From assembly GCA_963842795.1 (NCBI GenBank), contig CAWJHV010000038.1, forward strand, positions 186,001-250,000: a stretch of DNA of 64,000 nt, given 5' to 3'. The notes below the pieces were generated by a model. It had not been told where the DNA came from. It made no database searches and saw only the letters and a program-made list of their open reading frames with translations. Shown piece after piece: positions 36,961 through 45,558 of the stretch; the stretch's first letter is position 1, and each line of letters starts with the position of its first letter. A program made the translations under genes and the position numbers. The DNA is from WHSW01 sp963842795 (lineage in GTDB: Bacteria; Actinomycetota; Thermoleophilia; Solirubrobacterales; 70-9).

Positions 36961-37527
36961 ATGGGCAGTTCAGCGGTCGAGCATGTGCGCGCCGACCGGG
37001 CCCGGGCGGCCGTCGAGCTCCTCGACTCCCACGGCGCGGTGTTGCGGCGGGTGGCCAGGCGGCACTCGCTCTGTCGCGAGGACGCCGACGACGCGCTGCA
37101 GCGGGCCGCGGAGATCCTGCTGACCAAGGCCCCGTCGGTCGACCCGGGACGGCTGATCGCCTGGATGACCGTGGTCACCAAGCACGAGGCGATGGCGGTC
37201 AGGCGCGGGCGCGAGCGCCTGCTCGCCTGCCTGGCGCCCGACGCGCCCGCCGGCCGCGCCACCGCGGATCCGCTCGAGACCGCGGCCCACGACGGCCCCG
37301 ACCCCGCCGAGCGCGCCCTGCGCCGCGAGCAGCTCGCCGCGGCGCGGCGGGCGCTCGCGACGCTGAAGGCAAACGAGCGGCTGGCGCTCGTGCTCCAAGC
37401 CCAGGGCTACTCCTACCTCGAGATCTGCGAGCTCTGCGGCTGGACCTACACCAAGGTGAATCGATGTTTGGCGGAGGGGAGGGCTCGACTGCATCGAAAC
37501 GCGGAGGCTTCCGGGCTACGGTCCTGA
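36961..37527 (+). CDS. ECF-type RNA polymerase sigma factor
   Basis: 188 aa. Region 2 (residues ~20-85) shows LDSHGAVLRRVARRHSLCREDADDALQRAAEILL and GRLIAWMTVVTKHEAMAVRR, the RNA polymerase-binding and -10 recognition helices. Region 4 (residues ~125-180) has RALATLKANERLALVLQAQGYSYLEICELCGWTYTKVNRCLAEGRARL, the -35-binding helix-turn-helix. An acidic linker joins them. No anti-sigma gene is adjacent. It is divergent from the UDP-xylose operon, 58 bases away, which may be among its targets (inference). Confidence 0.88.
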   Translation: MGSSAVEHVRADRARAAVELLDSHGAVLRRVARRHSLCREDADDALQRAAEILLTKAPSVDPGRLIAWMTVVTKHEAMAVRRGRERLLACLAPDAPAGRATADPLETAAHDGPDPAERALRREQLAAARRALATLKANERLALVLQAQGYSYLEICELCGWTYTKVNRCLAEGRARLHRNAEASGLRS

Positions 37528-37556
37528 GCGCCGGGGCGGGCCGGCGACCAAGCTTT

Positions 37557-37871
37557 TCAGACGATGCGTTCGAGGACGAGCATCCTCCGGCTGGACACCA
37601 GATGCTCCAAGTCATCCGCCAAGGTCTGGACCCGTTCCTCCGCCTGTTGCTGCCAGTGCTCGACGTTGACGATTTCGGCGATCAGCACGTAATCGGCTGA
37701 TTCGATGGCCTGTCCGGGTATGTCCATCGGCCGGGTCAATCGGTAGTCCGCCATGGTCTCCAGCGAGCCATGAACGATGTCCCGATCGCTGGCCATCAGA
37801 CGCTCAAACTCCTCGGCCAGCTCCGGCGAGCGGAGGCTAAACCACATGACGAGTGTCGCCGCGGTCGCCAT
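37557..37871 (-). CDS. Small protein of unknown function, dimeric alpha/beta-barrel-like
   Basis: 104 aa from ATG 37871, the point where convincing sequence starts (TLVMWFSLRSPELAEEFERLMASDRDIVHGSLETMADYRL). Helix VEHWQQQAEERVQTLADDLEHLV and end RRMLVLERIV follow. A strand, helix, strand pattern of about 100 residues resembles the ferredoxin-like barrels of ABM/EthD-type proteins, but no family motif is clear. The open frame upstream of 37871 shadows the neighbouring gene. Function not assigned. Confidence 0.55.
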   Translation of the reverse strand: MATAATLVMWFSLRSPELAEEFERLMASDRDIVHGSLETMADYRLTRPMDIPGQAIESADYVLIAEIVNVEHWQQQAEERVQTLADDLEHLVSSRRMLVLERIV

Positions 37872-37962
37872 CAGCAGAGCGTAACTCTGTAGAGCAAGCT
37901 TTGCGAGGCGCGAAATCGCCGGTAAGACGGAAGAGGGGCTGAAGCCCGGGGACCGCTGATCG

Positions 37963-38253
37963 TCAGACGGCCGGAACGTCACCCTTGTGCTCGAAGAGGC
38001 GGCCGGCGCGGATCTCGACGGCCATGGCCTTTCCCTCGTCCCGGTAGCCGCTGCCGTCGGCGAACTCGATCGTCGGCACGACGGGCTGGCCACTGGCCTC
38101 CAGGACCTCGGAGCGTGAGCTCTTGCGGAGCGGGGCCTTGCGGACCTCGTGCTCGATCCCCTGTTCCTCTAGCGCCTTCTGGACGGCATGGCACCCGTGC
38201 CACTCGCCCCGCAGAATCGCAATCGGGCAGCGGTGGAGCACGACCTTCTCCAT
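37963..38253 (-). CDS. Glutaredoxin/GST-N-like thioredoxin-fold protein
   Basis: 96 aa. VVLHRCPIAILRGEWHGCHAVQKALEEQGIEHEVRKAPL gives a first strand, a cysteine at the start of helix 1 (GCHAV) and the second strand. PVVPTIEFADGSGYRDEGKAMAVEI is the cis-proline/substrate-binding segment of glutaredoxin and GST N-domains. The usual CxxC is not present: one cysteine lies in HRCPI and one in HGCHAV, 10 residues apart. It may act as a monothiol redox protein or ligand-binding domain. Alone, not clearly in an operon. Confidence 0.65.
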   Translation of the reverse strand: MEKVVLHRCPIAILRGEWHGCHAVQKALEEQGIEHEVRKAPLRKSSRSEVLEASGQPVVPTIEFADGSGYRDEGKAMAVEIRAGRLFEHKGDVPAV

Positions 38254-38659
38254 TTTCTCGACCCCTCGTGTCTGGACAGCGGAAACCCGAGTCTAGATGG
38301 CGAGTGCACCGCGACGCAGGCCTCGAAGCCTCCTGTGGCTGGAGTATGCGGGCCAAGGGTCATCAGTGAACGTCGCATCCAAGGGACGGCCCGGCTCTTC
38401 GACCGTGAGTTCCAGGAAAGCGACGGTTCGACGCATGATTGTGAGAGTTACCGTCTCGCCTGGAATGTCACCCGCCAGGGCGGCGTGCTTCTCGTCCAAA
38501 AACGCAAGTGCGACGATCAAGGTGTCCCTTAAGGACGCTCGGGAAAGTTGCGCATTGGACGAGGGGTTCAAACTCACACCCGGTCGTGCCAACCCTTCCG
38601 TTAGGGTCGACTTGAACCCCAACCAACCGGGGACCAGCATCCATCGGGGAGGGACCGGG
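38254..38659. other. Unassigned 400-base region, lower GC than its neighbours
   Basis: Between the glutaredoxin-like start and the beta-helix gene. Short open frames exist on both strands (plus ending at 38532 with ESYRLAWNVTRQGGVLLVQK; minus with LDEKHAALAGDIPGETVTL), but they occupy the same bases, neither has a convincing start, and their third-position GC is about equal. I cannot decide that either is a gene. The last 20 bases hold the GGGGAGG ribosome site of the next gene. Confidence 0.35.
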
Positions 38660-39811
38660 ATGACCACGAAGTGCGCCGCCGGGGGTTTCCTCGCAGCGAT
38701 GGCTCTATCCGTGACGCTCCTCTCGGGTGCACGCGCAGCGCCGCCCGTCAACGTGAGCTGCGGCGAGACGATCACTGCGGACACGACGCTCGCCGGCGAT
38801 CTCATCGACTGCCCCAACAACGGGATCGTGATCGGCGCCGATGACATCACCCTCGATCTGAACGGTCATCGGATCGACGGCGACGGCACCGACTTCGCGG
38901 ATTGCCCGAAGAACACGTTCTGCGACGTCGGCGTCTTGGACGACCGCTACGACGGGGTGAAGATCAAGGGCGGCTCGGTGCGGGAGTTCTGGTTCGGTGT
39001 GCGGCTCGCCGGTGCTCGCCACAGTCGGGTGGTGGACATCTCCTCGTCGAAGAACGTCTTCTTCGGTGCCGCGATCAGCCGCTCATCCCGAAGCGTGGTC
39101 CTCGGCGGCTCGTTCAGCCACAACATCCCGCCGGAGGGAGACGGGATCGGGTTGTTCGGCTCCGACCACTTCAAGATCGCCGACAACTCAATCAAGGACA
39201 ACCCAGGTCCGGGCATCCACGTCCAAGACTCCAACCACAACGTGATCAAGGGGAACCTGTTCTCGCACTCCAGTCCCGGGGTCCTGATCGGGGGTGACGG
39301 GGCGGGTAACCGCAATGAGGTGCGGGGCAACCGCTTCATTCGAAACAGTGAAGGCATCGCCGTCTTCCGAGGCAGCCGAAACGTGCTCGCTCGCAACCAC
39401 CTGTCCCAAGACGGATCGGGCATCGGAATCGAAAACGGACGCCATAACCTGGTCACCCGCAACGTGGTCGTCGACGCCCGCCACCGGGGCATCCTCGTTG
39501 GAATCGACCTCCCCGACGGGTCTATCGGGGGCGTCGACAACATCATCAGCCGCAACGTCGTCAAACGGAGCGGCGGCGATGGGTTCCTCGTCAACAAGAA
39601 GGGCACCAGCGTCTTGCGCCGCAACGTCGCCATCGGGGCCGACGACGACGGCTTTGACATTGAGAGCCGCTCTACCACGCTTGCGAACAACCGGGCGAAG
39701 AACAACGCCGCCCTCGGCATCCAGGCCGTGCGCGGGGTGATCAACGGTGGTGGGAACGTCGCCCGACACAACGGCGACCGCCGCCAGTGCACCCACATCG
39801 CGTGTAAGTAG
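38660..39811 (+). CDS. Secreted right-handed parallel beta-helix protein (NosD/PbH1-like)
   Basis: 383 aa from ATG 38660 with GGGGAGGG upstream. Signal peptide GGFLAAMALSVTLLSGARA. The mature chain begins NVSCGETITADTTLAGDLIDCPNNGIVIGADDITLDLNGHRI, the classic opening of NosD-type helices. About ten coils of 21-24 residues follow, with N-x-I/V pairs such as HNVIKGNLF, NRNEVRGNRF, RNVLARNHL, HNLVTRNVV, DNIISRNVV. A C-terminal cysteine pair (RRQCTHIAC) may lock the end. Such proteins bind or cleave polysaccharide; no lyase residues could be identified. Exported, near other surface proteins. Confidence 0.85.
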   Translation: MTTKCAAGGFLAAMALSVTLLSGARAAPPVNVSCGETITADTTLAGDLIDCPNNGIVIGADDITLDLNGHRIDGDGTDFADCPKNTFCDVGVLDDRYDGVKIKGGSVREFWFGVRLAGARHSRVVDISSSKNVFFGAAISRSSRSVVLGGSFSHNIPPEGDGIGLFGSDHFKIADNSIKDNPGPGIHVQDSNHNVIKGNLFSHSSPGVLIGGDGAGNRNEVRGNRFIRNSEGIAVFRGSRNVLARNHLSQDGSGIGIENGRHNLVTRNVVVDARHRGILVGIDLPDGSIGGVDNIISRNVVKRSGGDGFLVNKKGTSVLRRNVAIGADDDGFDIESRSTTLANNRAKNNAALGIQAVRGVINGGGNVARHNGDRRQCTHIACK

Positions 39812-39862
39812 GCGAGGAGCTGCTCGAGAGCGAGAGGCCCTCGGAACCGCGCTCCGGGTCAG

Positions 39863-41272
39863 TCACTCCGCCCGTAGTTGTGCCCGCAACCGGTCGATCT
39901 CGCGCTGCTGGCGCTCCAGCTCAGCGACCAGGCGGTGTCCGGCGGCGGCGCTGAGCGGTGCGGCGGCGCGGGCCGATCGAGCCGAGGAGCTCGCGGTGCC
40001 GAGCTGGCCGGCGGCATTTACCCGGACCACCTGGGTGGGCCCCGAGATCGAGGTGCCGCTGACGCCGGCAAGAAAGGCGGCTGTCTGCTCGCCGGCGGTG
40101 CCGATCCGGATCTTGCCCGACTCACCGGCGACTCCGGCGTTGGCGATGTCGACGTTGTTGGAGCCGGTCGTCAGACTGCCGCCGGCGCCCGAGCCGAGGG
40201 CAAGGTTCGAGGACCCCTTGTCGGCGGCGAGCGCCTGGTGGCCGAGGGCGGTGTTGTCGTGGCCGGTGGTGTTGGCATACAGCGCCCTGAAGCCGGCGGC
40301 GAGGTTGTTGCGCCCGCTCTTGTTGCGGTGGAGCGCGTTCGTGCCCGAGGCCAGGTTGAAGGCGCCGGTGGTGTTGAAGGCGAGCGCTCTGGTGCCGCCC
40401 GCGACGTTGTCGTGGCCGGTTGTGTTCGAGCCGAGCGTGAGAAGGCCGGTCGCGACGTTGTCGTCGCCGGTGGTATTGGAGAGCAGCGCGTTGACGCCGG
40501 TCGCGATGTTGGCGTCGCCGGTGGTGTTGTAGCCGAGCGCCAGGCTGCCGGTGGCCACGTTGAAGACGCCGGTGGTGTTGGACTGCAGCGCGGTCGACCC
40601 GCTGGCGATGTTGTCGTGCCCGGTCGTGTTCGCCAGCAGCGCGCGGAAGCCGCTTGCGACATTGTCGCTGCCGGTCGTGTTGGAGCTCAGCGCCTGGCTG
40701 CCGTTGGCGATGTTGTCGGTCCCGGTCGTGTTCGCGTCGAGCGCCTCGGAGCCTACGGCGACGTTGTCGTTGCCGGTCTGGTTCGCGAAGAGCGCGCCGG
40801 TGCCGCTGGCGACATTGTGGTCGCCGGTGGTGTTCGAGTAGAGCGCAAAGAGGCCGGTAGCGACGTTGCCGACGCCGGTGGTGTTGGAGGTAAGCGCGCT
40901 GTATCCGGTGGCGACGTTCCAGTTCCCGGTGGTGTTTGCGTTGAGCGCATCGGTGCCCATAGCGATATTCGCGGTGCCGGTGGTGTTACTCGGCATCACC
41001 GAATAGCCCATTCCGACGTTGTTGGAGCCGGTGTCGGTCGGGTTGGGGAAGAGGCTGTTGCCGGCGGCGACGTTGCCGCCGCCGTCGAAGTAGACGCTCC
41101 CGGTGGCGGCGTAGCTCGCCGCGGCAGCGGCGAGGCCAATCGCGGCGATGAGTGTGAGCGCAATCGCCAACGTCGTCCGCCGTCGGGGTCGGATGACGCT
41201 TAGGGGGACTGGCTGGCGCGAGGGCGAAACAGCGGTGCGCGTACCGCGACGGACACGGCGCTTGGCGAGCAT
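39863..41272 (-). CDS. YadA-head-like repeat protein with coiled-coil end (paralogue 1)
   Basis: 469 aa. A basic N-terminus is followed by one hydrophobic segment (LAIALTLIAAIGLAAAAASYAA), then TGSVYFDGGGNVAAGNSLF. Residues ~90-345 are fifteen consecutive 17-residue repeats of the form NTTGxxNxAxGxxALxx. After SNLALGSGAGGSLTTGSNN comes a capping domain (VAGESGKIRIGTAGEQTAAFLAGVSGTSI) and a short helix (LVAELERQQREIDRLRAQL) likely to be a coiled coil. This is the trimeric left-handed beta-roll pattern of YadA/Hia heads, without the outer-membrane anchor. SD GGAGGT precedes the ATG. A paralogue is at 48717-50039. Surface adhesin-like role inferred. Confidence 0.8.
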   Translation of the reverse strand: MLAKRRVRRGTRTAVSPSRQPVPLSVIRPRRRTTLAIALTLIAAIGLAAAAASYAATGSVYFDGGGNVAAGNSLFPNPTDTGSNNVGMGYSVMPSNTTGTANIAMGTDALNANTTGNWNVATGYSALTSNTTGVGNVATGLFALYSNTTGDHNVASGTGALFANQTGNDNVAVGSEALDANTTGTDNIANGSQALSSNTTGSDNVASGFRALLANTTGHDNIASGSTALQSNTTGVFNVATGSLALGYNTTGDANIATGVNALLSNTTGDDNVATGLLTLGSNTTGHDNVAGGTRALAFNTTGAFNLASGTNALHRNKSGRNNLAAGFRALYANTTGHDNTALGHQALAADKGSSNLALGSGAGGSLTTGSNNVDIANAGVAGESGKIRIGTAGEQTAAFLAGVSGTSISGPTQVVRVNAAGQLGTASSSARSARAAAPLSAAAGHRLVAELERQQREIDRLRAQLRAE

Positions 41273-41433
41273 ATTGACCTCCGAGTCGGGGCTTCACGAG
41301 GCCGTGCGGCGCATCACGCTGGTGCTGAGTGGACCGGCACCGTGGCTGTCGTCCGGCCCACCTTCCTCCACCGCATCGCTGATGTCAATGAGTTGCGTCA
41401 CACCGGCGGTGGCGCCGCAGCTAGGCTCGCCGC

Positions 41434-41751
41434 ATGAGCGCCTTCGCCCGCCTCGCCGACTCGAGGATCCGCGCTGCGTTCGAGCGCGGTGAGTTCGACG
41501 ACCTCCCGGGAAACGGCAAACCGCTGCCGCCGGACGAGCTCGCGCGGGTCCCGGCGGAGCTCCGCATGGGGCTCAGGATCCTCCGCAACGCCGACTGCCT
41601 GCCGCCGGAGCTCGAGGCGCGCAAGGAGGCGGCTCGCCTCGGCGCCCTGATTGCGACCGCCGGCGACGAGGAGGAACGCACCCGCCTCTGCCGGCTACGG
41701 GCCGACGCCGAGCTGCGCTACCGGATCCTCGCCGAGCGCCGGCGACGCTGA
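41434..41751 (+). CDS. DUF1992 family protein
   Basis: 105 aa. The family signature is nearly complete: LADSRIRAAFERGEFDDLPGNGKPLPPDELARVPAELRMGLRILRNADCLPPELEARKE. It is related to the conserved domain of DnaJ homologue C28. Function is unknown in bacteria. The rest is a charged helix (EEERTRLCRLRADAELRYRIL). A TAGGCT box 6 bases before the ATG suggests a leaderless message. It stands alone between the YadA-like gene and a hydrolase. Confidence 0.9.
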   Translation: MSAFARLADSRIRAAFERGEFDDLPGNGKPLPPDELARVPAELRMGLRILRNADCLPPELEARKEAARLGALIATAGDEEERTRLCRLRADAELRYRILAERRRR

Positions 41752-41794
41752 ACGGCGGCGGGCCGCTACGAGTCCGAGCCCTCGTCGGCCGATA

Positions 41795-41824
41795 TTGACC
41801 GTGAAAGCCCGGTGGGCATACGAT
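41795..41824 (+). promoter_or_regulatory. Promoter of the alpha/beta-hydrolase gene
   Basis: TTGACC (41795-41800) and TACGAT (41819-41824) are separated by 18 bases. The GTG start at 41833 comes 8 bases after the -10, so transcription should begin at or one base from the start codon. This is the clearest -35/-10 pair in the window. Confidence 0.6.
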
Positions 41825-41832
41825 CGGGCGCG

Positions 41833-42702
41833 GTGGCAGAGCAGTGGTCGAGAACCGCGACCGACGACGGGCAGACGTTTGTCTTCGCCGAGGCGGGCGA
41901 GGGCCCGTTGGTTGTTCTGCTGCACGGTTTTCCAGACACTCCCCACGGCTGGGAGCGGATCGCCACGGGAATCGCCGAGGCCGGCTATCGGGCGGTGCGG
42001 CCATGGCTGCGCGGCTATCGCCCCGAGACGATCGTCGAGGGCCGCCCCTACGACCCGGTCACGATCGGGTCCGATCCGATCCGCCTCCTCGGCGCGCTCG
42101 GCGAGCGTGCGGCGATCCTCGTCGGCCACGACTGGGGCGCCTCGATGGTCTACGCGGCCGCGACCATGCATCCCGACCGGGTGCGGGCGATCGTCCCGAT
42201 CGCGATCCCGCATCCGAGCCTGCTTCCGCGCGACCCGAGGACGCTGTGGGCCGCTCGGCACTTCCTCTCGCTGAGGATGCCCTGGGCCGAGCGCTCGGTG
42301 CGCCGCGGCGACTTCGCCTACCTCGACACGCTCTACCGGCGCTGGGCGCCGAACTGGGGCGGGCCGGAGCGCGAGCGGGCGCTCGCCGACGTCAAGCGGG
42401 CCTTCGCCGACGAGCGATCGCTGAGCGGGGCGCTCGCCTACTACCGGGCGCTGCCGCCGAAACCGCCCGCCCCGCTGGCTCGCCCGCCGACCGTCCGTAG
42501 CCTGGTCGTCGGCGGGACCACCGACATCGTCGACGCCGACCTCATCCGGCGCACGCCGCCCTTGCTCGGACCCGGCTCCGACTCCCTGATCGTCGAGGGC
42601 GCTGGCCACTGGCCGCATCGCGAGGGCGAGGACGAGTTCCTCGCTCGGCTGGTCGAGTTCCTCGGCGAGGTCGAACGAGGCGCCGACCCGAACGGCGGCT
42701 GA
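41833..42702 (+). CDS. Alpha/beta-hydrolase, epoxide-hydrolase-like
   Basis: 289 aa from GTG 41833. Oxyanion motif LLHGFPDTPHGW, nucleophile elbow VGHDWGAS with Asp as nucleophile (as in epoxide hydrolases and haloalkane dehalogenases rather than Ser esterases), lid region with LRMPWAERSVRRGDFAYLD, the acid region SLVVGGTTDIVD and the catalytic His in GAGHWPHREGED. It should hydrolyse an epoxide or halide; the natural substrate is unknown. The upstream ATG at 41812 is in frame but less consistent with the promoter. Confidence 0.85.
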   Translation: MAEQWSRTATDDGQTFVFAEAGEGPLVVLLHGFPDTPHGWERIATGIAEAGYRAVRPWLRGYRPETIVEGRPYDPVTIGSDPIRLLGALGERAAILVGHDWGASMVYAAATMHPDRVRAIVPIAIPHPSLLPRDPRTLWAARHFLSLRMPWAERSVRRGDFAYLDTLYRRWAPNWGGPERERALADVKRAFADERSLSGALAYYRALPPKPPAPLARPPTVRSLVVGGTTDIVDADLIRRTPPLLGPGSDSLIVEGAGHWPHREGEDEFLARLVEFLGEVERGADPNGG

Positions 42703-42753
42703 GCGCAGCCGCGGGCAGCCGCACCGCAGGCGGATCTCGGCCGGGCCCCCGAC

Positions 42754-43923
42754 CTAGCGCACCGGTCGCGAGCGCGGCACGGGCATGGCCGGCTCGCCGG
42801 GTGCGGGCGGGGGCGGCGCCGGGGGATCGGTCAGCTCCGTGACGCCCGGGGCGTAGCGGGCCCAGCGGGGCTTGGCGAGGTGGTTTCGGAGCGCCTTCTC
42901 GGCCCCGGGGTAGTACTGGACGTTGTAGTTGTTGTCGGGGTCGACGCCGCGGTAGTAGATCAGCATCTTGACCCGGTCGTGGGCCTCGGCCCAGCGGAAG
43001 AGCCCGCCGGTGAAAGAGCCCCCGAAGTCGTTGTCCCAGGGGCCGTACTCACCGATCACGAACGGCCGGTGGTCATAGCGGCGAAAGAAGGCGACGGCGT
43101 CGTCGAAGGCGCCCGCGAACTTCGAGTAGATGTCGAGCCCGACCCAGTCGACGTAGCGGGCGCCCGGCCAGTAGTCGGCCGGCTGGTTGCCGGAGATGTT
43201 GGGCGAGCCGAAGCTCTGCGGGACCCACATCATCGCCACCCGGGGCTGGGGCATCTGCTCGGGGATCGGCAGCGGGATGCCGCCGGGACCGCCCGCGTAG
43301 ATCGGGTCGTCCCGGGAGCTCGCCTGCAGGATCCGCGGCAGCCCCATCCGGCGCAGCTTGCGGTTGATCGTGTCGCGAGGCCCGCCCCGCATGATCAGCG
43401 TGAATCGCCGCCAGGCGAGCTTGTACCAATGCGTCGAGTGGCCGAGGCGGCGGGCCGATCCGTCGGCGTTGTAGGCGGAGTAGGCGTTCCAGTGCCCGTT
43501 CATCTCCGCCATCAGCCGGATGTAGACCGTCTGGCCGGTCTCTGCGATGTTCGCCGCCATCCGGGTCATGTAGCGATCGTCCTCGCCCTTCGCGATCTGA
43601 CGCGGCGTGATCACCTCCTCGCCCGCGCCGGTCGCGGTCGAGAGGCTGAGCACCCCGCGCGTGTCCGTCGCCCCCCAGCGATAAAGCGCGCCCGTGGTCA
43701 GCGGAACTCGCCAGTGGAAGAAGTCCTGGAGCACCGCCGGATGGGCCCCGACCTGGGCGCTGAAGCCGTCGAAGTCGGCGACCCGGCCGGTGTCGGAGAC
43801 GCCGTGGTAGGCGCGGCCGTTGCGCGGCGCGTATGGCTCGCCATCCGGCAGCGCTGCCGAGGCCGGAGCCGCCGACAGCGCGATCGCCGCCGACGCAAGC
43901 CCCGCGATCGCCTTGCGTCCCAT
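42754..43923 (-). CDS. Secreted GH26-like glycoside hydrolase
   Basis: 389 aa. Signal peptide AGLASAAIALSAAPASA. Two catalytic glutamates in TIM-barrel context are recognisable: RLMAEMNGHWNAY (acid/base, the AEMNG word of GH26) and FVIGEYGPWD (nucleophile). DFFHWRVPLTTG, MMWVPQSFGSPN and YWPGARYVDWVGLDIYS fit beta-mannanase-type barrels. A Pro-rich tail ends the chain. It likely cleaves a beta-mannan or related plant polysaccharide outside the cell. SD AAGG precedes the ATG. It lies downstream (same strand) of the HD-GYP gene, about 80 bases away. Confidence 0.75.
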   Translation of the reverse strand: MGRKAIAGLASAAIALSAAPASAALPDGEPYAPRNGRAYHGVSDTGRVADFDGFSAQVGAHPAVLQDFFHWRVPLTTGALYRWGATDTRGVLSLSTATGAGEEVITPRQIAKGEDDRYMTRMAANIAETGQTVYIRLMAEMNGHWNAYSAYNADGSARRLGHSTHWYKLAWRRFTLIMRGGPRDTINRKLRRMGLPRILQASSRDDPIYAGGPGGIPLPIPEQMPQPRVAMMWVPQSFGSPNISGNQPADYWPGARYVDWVGLDIYSKFAGAFDDAVAFFRRYDHRPFVIGEYGPWDNDFGGSFTGGLFRWAEAHDRVKMLIYYRGVDPDNNYNVQYYPGAEKALRNHLAKPRWARYAPGVTELTDPPAPPPPAPGEPAMPVPRSRPVR

Positions 43924-44002
43924 TACCTTGCGAACAACCTAGCGGCGGGCGGGTTGCGGACTTGGGCGCTCTCGTGCGCGGCGCCGGCGCTCCCGCGGCC
44001 GC

Positions 44003-45385
44003 CTACCCGACCGCGACCAGCCGGGGCTCGACCGGACCGGGCGGCGCGCCGCCGCCCCAGCCGGCGACGACCTCGATCGCGGCGGCGACCACGGCCGGAT
44101 CGAACTGGGTCCCGGCGTTGGCGCGCAGCTCGGCGATCGCCTCGGCCACCGGCAGCGCGGCGCGGTACGGCCGGTCGGTCGTCATCGCGTTGAAGGCGTC
44201 GCAGCAGGCGATCACCCGCGAGGCGATCGGGATCCGGTCGCCGCTGAGGCCGTCGGGGTAGCCGCGCCCGTCGAAGTGCTCGTGATGGCTGCGGACGACC
44301 TCGCCCGCCTCGCCGAGCACGCCGCCGATCCGCGAGAGCATTCGCTCGCCCTCGATCGTGTGCGTCTGCATCAGCCGCATCTCGTCCTCGGTCAGCGCCG
44401 CCGGCTTGTTCAGGATCCCGACCGGGATCGCCATCTTGCCGACGTCGTGCAGCAGCGCCGCGAACTCGATCTCGCGAAGCTCCGCCTCGGAGAGGCCGAG
44501 CGAATCGCCGACCTGATGGGCGAGGACGACGACGCTGCGGCTGTGGGCGCCGGTGTACTCATGGCTGTTCGAGAGCACCTCACCGAGCAGCAGGGCCGTA
44601 CCGCGGTAGGCGGAGGAGAGGGTGACCGCGTTATCGATCCTCCCGTCCCGCTCGCGGGCGAAGATCGCGATCAGGCCGACGAGCGGCAGAACGCAGAGAA
44701 ACACCCATTGGCTCTCCGTCGCACCCAGCGCCGCGAGGAAGCCGATGGGCGTCAGCAGCGCGTCGACGAGGTAGATCGCCCGCATCTCCTCGAGCAGCGG
44801 TCGGACGCCGATCTCGAGCGTGATCTTGATCCGCAGCACGGTGAGCCCGAGGTCGAAGGCGAACTGCGCCGCGAGCGCGGCGACGTAGATCGGCCAGTCG
44901 GTGAGCTCGACGGCGGTCGCACCCGCGAGCGAGAGCACCAGGGCCGGCCAGATCGCGTACCAGGCCTCGGCGACCCGGATCAGCGCCCTCTCCGTGTGCA
45001 CGGTCCCGCGCAGGTACTCGGGCATCCGCGAGACCAGCAGCGCGGCGGCGACGAACAGGGGCACCGTCGCGGTCGGAAGCAGGAACAGCATCGGCACGAA
45101 GACAACCTGCGTCGGCACCGCCCAGCCCGAGCCCATCGCGAACTCGACCCGGGAAGCAACCGCATAGCAGGCGACGAGGACCGCAGCAATCGCCGGATCG
45201 AGCGCCCGCGAGGGCTCGAAGGCGACAGCCATCGCCACCGCGGCGACGACGAAGGCGCCCGCGGCGATCAGGTCGACTGCGCGCTCGCGCGCGCGCAGTC
45301 GCTCGGGCAGCCGGGCACGCGACTCGACGATCAGCCGCTGGAGTACGGGATCGGCGTCCGGTGCGGTTGTGCTGAGCGCGCTCAT
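44003..45385 (-). CDS. Membrane HD-GYP phosphodiesterase
   Basis: 460 aa. The N-terminal half has about seven hydrophobic segments (e.g. AVDLIAAGAFVVAAVAMAVAF, VVFVPMLFLLPTATVPLFVAAALLV, WVFLCVLPLVGLIAIFA), a sensor-like membrane module. The C-terminal half is a complete HD-GYP domain: EYTGAHSRSVVVLA, LLHDVGKMAIP, RSHHEHFDGRGYPDGLSGDRIPIASRVIACCDAFNAM. All metal ligands and GYP are present, so it should hydrolyse cyclic di-GMP. ATG 45385 is chosen; an in-frame GTG at 45481 would add 32 polar residues. Contrast the degenerate relative at 28106-28702. Confidence 0.9.
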   Translation of the reverse strand: MSALSTTAPDADPVLQRLIVESRARLPERLRARERAVDLIAAGAFVVAAVAMAVAFEPSRALDPAIAAVLVACYAVASRVEFAMGSGWAVPTQVVFVPMLFLLPTATVPLFVAAALLVSRMPEYLRGTVHTERALIRVAEAWYAIWPALVLSLAGATAVELTDWPIYVAALAAQFAFDLGLTVLRIKITLEIGVRPLLEEMRAIYLVDALLTPIGFLAALGATESQWVFLCVLPLVGLIAIFARERDGRIDNAVTLSSAYRGTALLLGEVLSNSHEYTGAHSRSVVVLAHQVGDSLGLSEAELREIEFAALLHDVGKMAIPVGILNKPAALTEDEMRLMQTHTIEGERMLSRIGGVLGEAGEVVRSHHEHFDGRGYPDGLSGDRIPIASRVIACCDAFNAMTTDRPYRAALPVAEAIAELRANAGTQFDPAVVAAAIEVVAGWGGGAPPGPVEPRLVAVG

Positions 45386-45558
45386 CCTTGACCGGCGGGC
45401 GGGCTCCTTCCCGTCCGTGGCGGCGTCGATGCCGCTTCGGTCACCTCTTCGGCCTTTAGGCGTTGAACCTTGAGTAGACACATGTCCTATCCAGCGCGCT
45501 CGGCGGGCGACCGATGCCGCTTCCGTACCAGGTGGTCATCCCAGCTCAAGGAGGAGCC

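Noticed and set aside
34743..37262. 839-codon frame fusing the decarboxylase and a glycosyltransferase
   Set aside because: A frameshift near 36113 removes the decarboxylase stop. After repair the stop is at 35952 and the glycosyltransferase has its own ATG at 35936.
40000..41000. Possible CRISPR array suggested by a regular ~51-base repeat
   Set aside because: The period is 17 codons in frame with a protein repeat and there are no unique spacers between identical repeats.
39878..41203. 441-codon plus-strand frame with regular Val/Ala/Gly repeats
   Set aside because: It is the antisense of the 17-residue repeat gene; its regularity mirrors the repeat period.
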